A DNA stretch of 64,000 bases. It comes from Trileptium ribeirensis. Its lineage: Eukaryota > Nematoda > Enoplea > Enoplida > Thoracostomopsidae. This document shows, one piece after another, positions 1-13,200 of the stretch. How positions within the stretch are numbered: the first letter of the stretch is position 1; each line of letters begins with the position of its first letter. Location: assembly GCA_030248225.1 (NCBI GenBank), contig JASANE010005042.1, positions 1-64,000 of the forward strand, read 5' to 3'. The position numbers and the translations under genes were made by a program. Below the pieces are notes generated by a model. That model saw only the letters and a program-made list of their open reading frames with translations. It did no database searches and was not told the origin of the DNA.

Positions 1-3000
1 TCTGGCAAATATATGGGCTTATGCCGTGCCGCAAAATAAAAAGATTCGCCCAGCTTAAATGGCGAGGCATTTCCAAGAAAAATTTGTTATCGTTGGGATT
101 TCCTGTGACACTAATTAAACGGAGTGGATTTGTAGGCAAAAGTGTAGTCTTACAGATCACAGACGTTAACCAGCGGAACTGTACGACCTAAGATCAATAT
201 ATAACTATCATCAAGTTGAACATAGTACCCCAAATTATTTTTTGGCTTCACGATTATACATTAATTACTTTGACGCGGAAAACTTTTACTTCAGTATCTC
301 ATTAAAACAAGTTCCTTTTAATATTGTCTTTTTCATTTTATAACTTTTTTCCAGATAGTATAAGTCTCAGCTAACGAATTTCGCCATGTGGCATGCAATG
401 GAGTAATTGTCCGCTTCAAAACGTGGATTTGAAAGCTAAAATTTGTTAAATTCAAGTTTTGCTAATGCTAAAATAGTGAAAAAATTGCTTCAAAAAGGCA
501 GCGAATACATGTTTCATTATCATTATAGTAGATATTACACAATTTTTTATTCTTCAGAATTGCATGGAAAATCGTGTTTTTTTCAGAATTGAATAGAAAA
601 TCGTGTTGGTGAAATGTTTTGTCGTCTGGGGGTTATATCTGGAAGAAGCTAAAATACTTTCAAAAGGAATTGAGACCAAAATTTTGAAACTATGCATGAA
701 ACACTGGAACCGAAAAAATTCGACATTTAAATTCACTTGTTAAATTTTTTGCGACAACAGTTCAACTAATGTCGATATATTATACTTAAATTTCGTTTAT
801 TTGGAGTGAGTGAAGAAGGCGGTTTTGATTGTCTTATTTAATATTTCTATGTGATCAATTTTCTTGGATGATAAGAATAATAAAGGTATCGTACGTGATA
901 TCTTTATAATCTTTGATTCAAATCGGCTCACCTGTTGTAATTCCTCTGAGCTAAATAGTATTTAATTTTGGACATAAAAAGGTATATTTCGATCCATGCT
1001 TGTCAGCTCATGCAGATACAAGTAAAGACTAAAGCCAGGTCCATTCACACACAAAGGTTTATTTATATGACAAAGAAAAACTTAGTCGCAATCACCAATC
1101 GTTCCTGACTTATAGAGATTACAATATAATTCTTGTGGTCATAACTGTTAATGATTCCTGTTGATGACCATAACCAGCGAATCGATGTACCACAGCCTGT
1201 AATCTTTGAAAAATGGTGTTGATCCGTTTGTCTTTTTTAAGCGATTATCTTCTAATAAACAGTATGCCTATTTCTGTATTTTCTGATCGCATTTTGTTCG
1301 GGTTATTACTCGAATAGAATTATGCCTCGTGTAGTGAGTTCTCCTGGTTTCATTCAGATATCGAACCGTTAAAAAAGGTTCAGAAGCTCTACTTGCCTTT
1401 CTGTGACTGCCATTTTCGCCATCAAATATAACGCTGCACCCTGTACCTCAAAAACTTCATATCCATGATAGATTGAAATTGTGCACCTACAAACTGTGGA
1501 TAACAATATTTTCTTATTTGTCGAAAGCGGGATCCATTTCAAAGTCCACTACAGTTCTGATATAAAGTGTGGAAAGATGGAAATGTTGACTAGATTCGTA
1601 CGTCTTCATAAATTGTAGCGACGTAGTAAGTTGTGTGCTTTCATCCGGAGACTGACGTGCTCTTTTGTTAAAGTGGTCTGAAAAGCTTTAGTCAGTTAGA
1701 GTTACCGATATAGTCTTCTGGAATTTGAGTCATGTTTAGCTTTTCCTTTTCAAGTGCTTTCCTACATTTTGTTTAGGTATTGTTTTATTCGCTGTAGGTG
1801 CTATAAACGTTTAATTTGCTGAATTTATATTGATAACTGATATGGGAATTCGGTCAGTCCCTCGTGACTCGGTTGACTTTTGGTCTACAACTGGTCATTG
1901 GAGGATAGGTATTTTTTGACGTTCTCGAATAACAATTTCTTGGCTGCCACAATAACATAGCATTTCGGCTAAAAGTCCTATTGCTTATCGTATATATCAT
2001 TATAACAGCAATAACTAAGAACTGTTCACTGTTCACTAACAACACTACAGCAAATGTTCGAAAGCAAAAAAAATGCCAATTCGCATTTGGATATGTCTTT
2101 GTCCAATCATTTATGTAAGATGGAATAATAGTCTCAGCTAGCGGTACAAACTTTATGGCAGTATGAACGGAGCCATTTCATTGATCTCTTTCCGGCTGTA
2201 TAATGTAACAGTTGGCAAACTGCGTGGTTTTTGAGAGCAGCGTCCTACTCGATCTCAGCAATTACAGCTTCAAGCAGGATTTAATTTATGGCTCCTCATG
2301 TTAGCTTATGTCAAAACATCGTTTAAACTAGTTGCTGATGCTACTGTAGAAGAGTAGTGACTACTACTGTTGATATCCACTCAAGAGTATCCGTTCAATA
2401 TCAAGGACAAATTGAGGTTATCTAGACACATCATACAAATACCGTGTTAAGCTCAAACACTACAAACATATCGTTGTTGTGCACTAAAAAGTGAAATGCC
2501 CAAGCTCAAGTTTCACTTGATTATGCTTACATTCCCACTAACTATATCTGGCTCATTGGCGCAAATCCGTCCTTAACATTGGCGGGGAGCAGGGGCCGAT
2601 GCAACTTTTCAGGGCCAATAGCTATTGTGATACGAAAATAGACTAGATACGAATTTTTTGTGAAAATATTAGAGGCTCCCGTACCCCCCAGTGATTTGTG
2701 CCGATGAGCTGACTAACGACTAACTTGTGGTACCGTGCGGTTTTATCAAAGTGTGGGTCACGAAATTAACGGTGTTTCCAACTGAAATGACAAAGCTATC
2801 TCACATGTGCTTAACGTTTAACAAAATATTGTACGGATATCTGGCACGAAAACCAAAAATGGAACTGTTCTTGAAAATATAAACACACAAGTGGTTTGTG
2901 ATGCATAATTATAGAATCAAAGGGTATTGCCATGGTATAAATCAGACTGAATTAACGCTTTGTTGATTTCAGCGTTCATTGTCTTACTTAACACTAATAA

Positions 3001-6000
3001 AATCCCTTTGCTATACAAAATTTTTCGGTTTCAATATTATGCAGACAGAATGAATGTGTTTTGTTTTAACCAGGCTATTTTATAAAATATAATGGCTTGA
3101 ATACGTTACGTTTTGAAACAACAAGGGAATGAAGTTAATAGGCTACTACGGGTATTCAACGTCATGCATTGTTTCGAGTAAAGTATATATAGCCTCCAGC
3201 ATATAATAAAACCGCAACGAATGAAAAATTTCATATACATCCGTTCTGTGTTGTAGCTATTTTCAGCGACGAAGAGTGATTAAATGCAGTTTTTGAGACA
3301 ATTTTGCTTAAAAGACTGCCTTTTACTTTGAACAATGTCGGCTGAAAAACGGTTTATACATATAAGTCGTATTTCTGAAGAAGATGATTGAATGCAATTG
3401 TTAAAGTTAGTTAGCGATAGCGTCAAATGTTTTATCTAGAGACCCCAATCCGATACAGCGATGTACGGGTCGGGTGAAATTTTCCAGGTTTCGGGTCGGG
3501 TTCGGACAAGGCTCCTTGATATTTGGTTTAGGTCGCTAAATCATGAACTCTGCCACCCACTTTGGACGTCATATTTTCATATACTGGAACAAGCAGCATC
3601 CGTAAACAATGCACTTGCGATGTAGATCACTTCTTTGCAGGACCGGAGCAGTCACCCCCATACCCCCAAATGCGGGCCACCACCCTTGGGGGCCACCACC
3701 CTGGCATGAAAAATCTATTAAAACCAGCATGAATAGTTGCATCGTTAGGATTGTACTCTAACAGGGCCACCACCACTGAAATCCACAAGCAGAGTGACTT
3801 CCCATAAGGCTTCTGCATATGTGTTCGATAAAACACCGCCTGAAACTCTACACACAACCTAGCTACGAGTAAATAATTCCAATATTTATATCAGGACATC
3901 GGGTTATTATAGGTTCCGGCTAAGGTTGCGCGGGTAAAGGTCTTGTCGTTTCGGGTATCGCCGGGATAATGTTTTAATCCCGACGCGGTCACTGCTTTGC
4001 ACTACAATAAAACTGTATAGATTTATTCTTTCAAGAACACTTGCTGATAAGTTCAGCTTTCGCTGCAAGTTTAACTTTCACCATGAACACTTTTTATATG
4101 ACATACTCCAAGGCTAATGCAATATTCGCGACGGTTTCACACATATATACATTGGTGCCTGCTAATTACTAAGAAAAAGGCACAAGCAGGAGACTACATC
4201 TTTGCTACAAAATAACATAATAGGTTATCCTTCTTTGTTTGAAACTCATTTTACGTATTTTCTCGAATTTATTTAATTTCAAAGCCCCGACGGTATAAAT
4301 ATTTGATTATTGGGGGTACTCACGTATTATATGACATAGTTAATTCAATAGCCGAAATTTTTGTCAATCATCCATACGGATTGTCGATATTTATAATTTG
4401 TAAACTGGATTATGCATTTATCACTCAATGATCATCTGGATCGTTGTACTGTCAGGCAAAGTTCGTTTTGGCACATTTTATGATCATTTGTTGCCAAGTT
4501 TTTAGATGAATTTTGAGTACGTGAAACACCCCAATAACCTGCATCGTATCCAGGTTTTAACCAACGGCAGATCAATCTGTTCTGTACTGAAATTGGTACT
4601 GACCAAGACCGAAATACTTTCTTGTTTCCATGTGTCGAGTTTTATATACGTGATCGGCTAACCGCGTAAGATCTGGTTTAGTTTTGTCATTTTGTATGGA
4701 CTGTCGCATCATCCATCAATAAGGCCGCCCTTTACGCTCTCTCTACGTTCTAAGGGTCCTCGGGTCCAGAGACGGGATTGGAATCTCACATGGGACCCCT
4801 GCACATCAGGATAGTGAAACGAAGCCTAACGCCTAAACACTTTTACACGTTTGATTCGACTATTGCAAATCAATTGCTGTTTGTTCTAATTTTGTCGGTA
4901 TTTGCGCAGTCATATTATTCACTTCTGTGCCAATCGTCTATAATATTTTAAATCAAATAATCATTTTAGCAACATATATTAACAAAACTAAGAATAGTCA
5001 TCTCTAGTGAGTATTAATTGACATAAGTCGAACACATAGACAGTATTTTTTTGTTTTGCAGGCTTTTTGACAATGCAACAACTCGATTTTTAATTTTTAG
5101 CAAACAGGCGTGGTGAAACGCAATGTATTATTTGCATTTAGTAGAAATCAATGCTTCCAAATTGGTTGTAGTGTATCGGAATGCTGTAATACCACGATTT
5201 AAATACCATTTTTCATGAATATGTTGTTTTGCTGAGAACATGGCGAAAAAAAATTTAGCCAAGCGGTTGTCATTGATTTTGGTGTAGACGGGCGGTATCC
5301 GATTTCAAAATACTGCAACTTTGTACACTATTGCTCCGCCATGCTAAGGCTATACTGGTATACCGTCGGGTTACTACTGTTTTTTCTATGAAGGTATAAC
5401 TGAGGCACCGAAATAGTTTTAACACTTCGTCATTCCCTTGTTTTGGCCTATGTTGCTCCTACCCGGTAACCGTTGGCGAGACTGAAACATGCCCTTTCGT
5501 AACTTCAAATTTATTTAACTCGATTTGTCCGAGAGCAAACAATTTTTGTGCTGTTATTACAGGTAATATCTATTATTCTACAGATCCACAGTGCCTACGT
5601 GAAGGCAGATTATTAGTACCGCACAGTCTCACATCTTATGGTTAATTTAGAATTTTCAACTTTAATTATGGTTCCATTTTGAAGCTAGCGTAGTAATTTA
5701 GATTATTAGAAAGTGTCGACAGAGGTGAGCTTCGAAGCATGTTTATTGTTAACAGTGTTATTTGGACTCGCCGGAAATGCAAGATCTTCAGAGATCTTTT
5801 GAGGCCAGAGGGCATCGTATATCAGAGATATAGACTGACGAACTATCGAGTATTCTACAGAAAATATTTGCAAACTATATATCTATTGAACTACATGTCT
5901 ATTGAAAATAACAGTTCTGTTGGTGCAATTTTGTCTTCGTCTACTTTTATCTGTTCGGCATTGAGTGACGGCAGGAATTGCTTTAGCAAGTGGATTTTCA

Positions 6001-7026
6001 CATTTTAGCGACATACCTCAATTCATTGTTCAAAGGGACCCAGCATGATACCTGCTTGTTATAAGTTTGGTGCGAGATGGTAGAAATAAGCTTATCAAGT
6101 TCAACACACTGGGATAGTTGAATCTTTATGACACGTGAGTAATCGCTGAATGATGTTACTCTAAGCTTATTATGACCTGTCATTATCAAACATGTGTTTA
6201 TGATGCGTTTTAATCTTGACATGAATAAGTTGCAGGTCTTGTAAATTTTTTGGGATGTTGAAAAATTTACTAATTTCTACTTCAAGCAACAGTTATCTAT
6301 GCGAAAATGTTTTTTCGTGTCTGTGTTTCACGTAGATTGAATTTCCGTATGTTTTTTGTTGCTAATTTTGCGGATAATTTCGTATCTGCGCTGCTACTGC
6401 GCATTTTTATATCGCAAAACTGACACTACACATGGGAAACGCTGTGATATGGACCACTAAGTGTTAATGTTATATATTTATAGCTGGTGTATTGTGTAAA
6501 GGGCACCTAAGAAGCTCAGTTTGAAATTTCGGAATAGTGACTGATCGCAGACTATCTGCGCATGCTCCGTTTCTCTTGGCTTCGGCAGTTACTAAAGCGT
6601 TGTAAAATTTAGATCTTGACGTCTAGCTTTATAATAACCAGTAGATACTCTTTTAGAATTCAAAAACTATTATTTGAACTTTTACTGAAATTTAAATGTC
6701 TTATATTTCTGAAAAATATTTGTCTGAATTTTCAAGGAATAGTTCCTTGAAGTTTAAAACAATATATGGTGGTGCAAAAATCAAAGAATGCTCTTCTTAA
6801 ATTACATGGAAAGTATTTTGAGTGTATAAAGCTTTTGGTTTCATACAAAAAATTATGTATCTTTGCGAATTTAGCGCATAAAAGGCGCAACGATAGTTGG
6901 AAGTGTATGCATAGAATAATAATTTTAATTTAATAAAAGTAGTACAAAAGCATCAAATATTTACTGCTACCACTTTCAGAAAATTATCTGATACATTAGT
7001 AACAAAATTAGTAATCGATAGCAAAG
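1..7026. other. 5' flank of the SLC4 gene, no gene recognised
   Basis: AT-rich sequence in which no frame shows a recognisable domain or a consistent exon series. The longest open frames are under 90 codons and look random. Between 3470 and 3990 there are short GC-rich stretches built on GGGTCGGGT and on GGGCCACCACCC, which look like transposon debris. Noncoding first exons or the promoter of the downstream gene may lie here, but no convincing core promoter was seen. Confidence 0.5.
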
Positions 7027-7204
7027 ATGTCGTCGATGATGCGGCGACTGTCAATGGCAGTTACCGGGCCATCGGTTTCAGGGAGTACGGCTAGTTTGAG
7101 ACGAGGCTCCGTTTTTGTTTCAGCGCGGCAGCCCTCGTTTTTGGCCGATGCAGATAGCAGCGATATCCATGACTTGTTGCAAGTCTCGTCTGTCATTCAT
7201 AAAG
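7027..7204 (+). CDS. SLC4: SLC4 exon 1: start codon and N-terminus
   Basis: Encodes residues 1-59, a Ser/Arg-rich N-terminus beginning [16 protein letters not shown], and ends at AAAG|GTAAGA in phase 1. The frame is closed upstream by a TAA five codons before the ATG, so this is the likely start. The Arg/Lys/His-rich N-terminal stretch usual in vertebrate NBC proteins is absent. An alternative upstream first exon spliced near here cannot be excluded. Confidence 0.8.
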
Positions 7205-10200
7205 GTAAGAGTGTTTTGGGTAGAATCTGGTTTGTTCTTGAATTTTAAATAATTTGACTTGTGTATTTAAGAAGTTAGATTAATATTGTGTTATTGCCAG
7301 AAACGGAAAAGATGCTAAACACCCTTGGCGTAAGGCTTGCTCCGATGCAATCACTAATTAATTTACTAATAAAGTCAATGTTTGCTAGCGGATAGAGATA
7401 ACCAGAGAAGGCAGACACAAGTGAAACTGAACGACTTGCCAATGGTTGTCAAAAAGAATATTGAAAGAAGCAGCCGTCTCGATAATAGAGCATAAAAATT
7501 ATTTTGGATATAGTGTTGATAAAAGTTAGGTACGGAAAATCAGTTGGCTACATATTTATGCAAATTACTAACCACAAACCGTGTTTTGCTCCATAACCAG
7601 ATCGGTTTTTTGACGGTTATGTAGCTGCATTTGACTATTAGGCAAACACCACATGTTTTTGGTTAAGTTGGTTATAACATACTGCTATGCCGTCGGTGCA
7701 ACATTGGAAGCATTACAACTGGCGAAATATATATTCTCGAAGAAAGTTGTATTGACTTAGTATTCTATCAAAGCTCGGCTAAGTTAACTAAACCATATAC
7801 GTTATGAAACGTTGGCCGAATTATGGCCGTATATCAGAAAGATTTTAGTACATTGCCACCTTTCACGTATTTGTAAAAAAGTACATAAATGTGCTTTGGA
7901 AATAGACCTGTAGTAGTTGTTTAAATAAATTTTAACTTGCTGTTTTTAAAAATACAAATTATTGTAACCATTTTTCACAGCGCCTAAGGCCATATTCGCA
8001 CACCGCCCCGCACGATTCGCTATTATCCTATCTGTTTCGACCCGATTGGATAGCGCATTCATAGGTTTATCGGACCAGAAATGTTGCGGTGTGGAAAAAT
8101 GCATGCAAATACAAACTGGCCGCAGTAGACGCAACCTTTGCTTGTATCGTAAATAATAAATGTTTATACTAATCCTCGTTCGTATCGTATCGGCTCGGTT
8201 CGAATACAATGTGACCGCAGATCGGATTGGGACGGACTGTATCTTACGCGGTGTGAACGCGGCATTAAAATGAACACTTAACTTTCGATATCGTGAATGA
8301 ATTGAATGAATGAAATGAATTTGATATAGTGAATAGGTTATTAATTTTGTTTTTAGCTAACTTAAAAATAATCTGAGTTGACAAGTTTATATTTCAGATG
8401 TGCTTATGGAACCGCTGTACAGCGCGCAGGAAGTTCAAGTTGGCGATTATACAGAAAGTAAGTATACTTAATGATAACTATATGTATGAAGTGGTTTCAA
8501 AATTTATCGGAAACTATTACAATATTCAACGCATATTGATGCAAGAAAGAGTTTATGACGCAAATGTAGAAAAATGTATGACAGTCTGACATACATATGT
8601 ACCTTAGCTTATCAGTTGATGTGGTTGTTTTGCCATATACTCCCAAGAATATTTGTTCGGCACCCCAACAAATTCTCAACAACATTTCTCGGTAGGTGCC
8701 CTCTATCACGTGAAATAACCAATGAGACTATAGATATTAATGTTCTAACATAACTTAATACGGCTATTGATGTCATAAACCCTTCAAAGAAATTTATAGG
8801 GTTAGCCGATACACTGGAGATGTTTTGGGTGTACCCCCACTGCTGATGTTTTGATGCAACGCATGCCGAAACATGACTGCACCATTGGCTTAACCGTATT
8901 GCCTAGTGTCATAGCCTTCTACAATTATTATTTATCGCTTTCGAGAAGAACAGCTAAGAGAAATGTAACCTGGTCATCTGATAATATTCATGATATTGTG
9001 GCTCTTCTGGCGCCACAAACTATTTTGTGAACTAAGCAAAATACTTGCTAAACCGAATATTAATAATTTGTAGTGTTTTAAGCAGTACACATCTGGATCT
9101 GTTCTTAGCATGAACACGAACACTAGTTTTGGATTTATCGTAATTTGTAACACACCATATATAGTTAAAGCCGTGCGTCAAAGTGACTTAACGCACGTTT
9201 TGCTAAATTAGCTGTATTAGAAGTCAGTGTAGCACAGCCGGGCGTGCGTCAAGTGATTTGTACGCACGATTGTGTTGTTTAACTGGTTCAAATCGGTGGT
9301 GACGCACTCGTCTGAACTCGCCACAACTGTGCGTACGAATCACTTAACGCACGATGGCTGTGCTACAACTATTACTTGGATATTGAAATTTCTACATTAT
9401 TGACTTACTCGCATTCCTGATTTTATGTCTTTATATAAAATTTATTTATCTGTGAATCTTAACGAGAGTTTTCACGGATACGACGCAGAGAGACGAGAGG
9501 ATAGTCGGTGCAGAATCTTGCTACAAAAACTCGACGCAGGCTTAACCCAAAATTCAGCGCTCGCAAATGATTCTCATATCCAAAAAAGGTGCTCAGAATT
9601 TAAGAACTTCTTGATGGTGTTCAAATTTATACAAATTTAAATAAGCATTTATTTATTTTTTTATTGCGAGACGGTTAATTCAGATATCGCACAATAAATC
9701 ATGCAACAATTGCATAAAATTTTATTCTTCGTAAATCTGATTAAGAGCTGCGCTGATATGAATCTGCGATTACCTAAATGAACTAATAATGAGAATGTTG
9801 TAATCAGGTCCAATTTGGATGGTCAAGCAGCTGCTCGACATCAGCCAAGACAACTGCGATGGCGAGCAGACTCTACAGTCGGTACCGGCGGTGTTCGTCG
9901 AAATGATGGGACTCACACTAGACAGTGACGATATTTCACAGCAGCAATGGACTGAGACTGCAAGGTATTTTAAAACTTTTATTAGTTGTATAAAATTGTT
10001 CTGACGTTGCGTATTAACCATAATTGATTATTATTAGCCCCATAATTAACTATGAAAATTGATTATTATTTATTGAAGATCTACAGATTATTTAAAACTA
10101 ACTGAATTTGATTGTGCAAAAAACAGGGGTTTTCCTTAATTTTTTATGCTTTAAACAATATGTAGATCCGTTTTACCAAGAGTCCATCATGGTCGACTCT

Positions 10201-13200
10201 GCTGAAGAGTGTGACACTTAAACTTTATTCGTCTGTTGTACGTCGTGGCCATTTTCGGCTTTACCCCACCCACAGGTTTATGACGCACTAAATTACATCC
10301 CACCCATGTTGCTGGACCACTATTTCAGACCGAACACTGTGTCGTACACCACAAATTCTAAAATTCCAAAAAAATTTTTTAATTTGGTGGTTATTGGACC
10401 TGGGGTGACTGAAATAATCGTTCAAGAACAAGGCTGGTTTGTAATTTCGTGGTGCACGAACCTGGGGTCTGGATTTAGTAATCCATGAACATGACTGGGG
10501 TATAAGTTGGTGGTCCAAGAACTCAGGAGGAGGGGCTGGATGTGGTTGACCGTGAACATGGGTGGGTAGTCATTTTTATGATTCCTTTGGTGGGCCATAA
10601 ACCGGGGGATGAGTAAGGCCGAAATCAACCGCGACGACCGAGGACGAAAACAAGGGAAAGCTAAAGAGTCACAGTTTTTCAAGCAGAGTCGACCAACATC
10701 GGCTCTTGGTTTAATTTAGCTGGTTCTGCTACGTCGATCACTACTTAAATGTATGGACGCAAATTATTTTTATCCTTGCGCTAAGGCTATATAACTTGCA
10801 TTGCACCGCATTGCATACGGCATAACTGTATAATATATTAATCAATCGTTTACATACATGCGTTGATGTCTCAACTTAAAAGACGTGCCGCCGGCTTCTT
10901 TGTTTGTCTTTGATTTGTTTCTATCAATATATATCGATTAATTGTAATATCTAACAAAAAATCAATTGTTTTCCAATACTTCAGATGGATAAAGTACGAA
11001 GAAACAGTTGAGGAAGGCGGAAAGCGGTGGTCGAAGCCTCACGTCACCATGTTGACGCTGTCGTCACTGCTGCAACTGAGAAACTGCTTTCGTCGCGGAG
11101 TAACGTTGTTTGATGTCGAAGCAACAAACTTTAGCCATCTCATAGGTTATTTTAAATACACTATTCTCCAGTTATAATTTTCTAAATCACTTTAGGTCTT
11201 ATAAGCATCATATGTGACTGGGAAGAGTAGTGCATAGCAAATAAGACGCAAATTCACTCTGGTGCTTGTTTTGTTATATCACGAACTAGAAGTGGGAAGT
11301 TAGGCCCGCAAAAGACCCGGCCTATAAGTGTGGCTTGGCCTGACTGATTTTCTGACCGGGCTTCGGGTGCCAATTTTCGAAAAAGAGGTAAACGAAATTT
11401 TGAAACGATAATACTCGAGAAGCTAAGACAAACGGAGCAACTACGCTTTGTGACTGTTGCTAGATTCTAAACTGAGCTACCTGAACCTCTTTTAATGCCC
11501 CATAATAACAATAGTGTACTGACGATGTATTAATGGCAGCACAGCACCTATCTGATCACACAGCACAGTAAGATCGTTATTTCTTACTTCAATGACAAAA
11601 AGATTAGAAATTTATCAATTATAACAATTACAACTTTTAAGAAGCATTTTAATTTGAAGCGTCATGTTTCACGTTTTCGCCTCTTGCCTGCATCATTTGA
11701 TGAAACGTACTTGCCTTTACCGCATTAAAAGTTGTGTCGCCGTGGAAGCGTGTTTTGAAGTGTTCAGCAAATCTAACCTGTCTTTCTGCAGACACAATGA
11801 TCGATGTATGGGAATCACGAGGTAAAATTGAGTCCAGCGAAATCGAAGCCGTACGAGACGTGATGCTGTGCCCGAAGCACCATTTGGTCGGTTCGCAGTT
11901 TCGACGAATTAACAAAGTGACGTCGACTTGTGCCGATGATGAACAACCAAGATCGGCACCTGCACTTAGCAAACAACGCTCGTCTGGCGGTGATCACTTT
12001 AAGTGTAAGTGATTCAGTGTGCAGTATGATGAACACGACAGTATTATATTTCATTTAACAATGCGGAAGCGTTACTTATATTAGTTATCCGCTGGTTTGG
12101 CACAATCGTACAATCGACATGTTAGTGTATATTTTGGGTATGACTGATATATTTCTATTTCGTACACACGAATATGTAATTGCTGTTGTATTTTATATCT
12201 CTTATGTGGCTCATATATGGCTCGTCAAAAATGGTTAGGTAAAACAAAAATGGATAAAGCTCGATAGAAACCAGTTTTCATGATTTTCTGCTAGTTCGGA
12301 GATGTACAGGGGCGATTGTTCTGTGGTATATCATGACTTTTTCTTGTCATCAGCTGATTATTCATTCCGCCGATGTCGGCGTTTCATGGCTCGTTGAATA
12401 TCGAATCCTCTGAGTTTAATTATCATCTTACTTTATAATGTCATTAGATTGCCTTTCTTCCGGCTCCAAGTTTTGCAGTTCACATGTATGCTATGCTATA
12501 CCTGTAGCGATATTGTGTCGTCTATCACTGAGCTGTCTTCGTGCAGCATGTAGAATAGATTGGTTGCACGTTGATTTTACAACGTAGATTAATAATTAAT
12601 GGTTTTACTGTTTCAGATTCTGAACATTCCGATGACGAGATGTCACCGATACCTGCTGCAGACGGCGCTGCGATGGTTGCTGATTCTGTAAAGGTATTTT
12701 GTTTCGTTTGCACATTGTTAGCAGAGCACTGAATAAAATCGCTTAAAAATGCTGAAAATGGCTATTTTCTCTCAGGCGTACGTAATTTTTGTCCGCTATA
12801 GTAAATAACAACTTTTAAATTGAATGCAGTAAAATATATTTTAATCATACTTATATTCTTGACTAGATGCTATAAAGAACTTACTGTTTTTACAGTGCCG
12901 TTGCACGTGTGCGAAAAGAAACTAATAAAAACTGTACGTAATAAGAAAATCAGCTCAAAAATAAGCTTAAAACAGAAAAAAACACTATTAAGCTTGCAGA
13001 GTAAGAATAAAATTTAGCTGTAGAAGTACAAGTCTTTAATCATTACTCTTTTAAAACATGAATTGATGTCTTTTGTCGAAAAGTTGGAAATCAAGGCGTA
13101 GATCAATGGGTTTATATCGAGAAGTAACAAGTACTTGTCGAGTTCCAAGGAATAATGAAATTTAGACCTGAAAATACGGGTTGTTTGATCTTTGCTTGGA

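Noticed and set aside
11649..11972. 107-codon minus-strand frame
   Set aside because: Antisense shadow of SLC4 exon 5 and its flank; the plus strand carries the conserved coding segment with proper splice sites.
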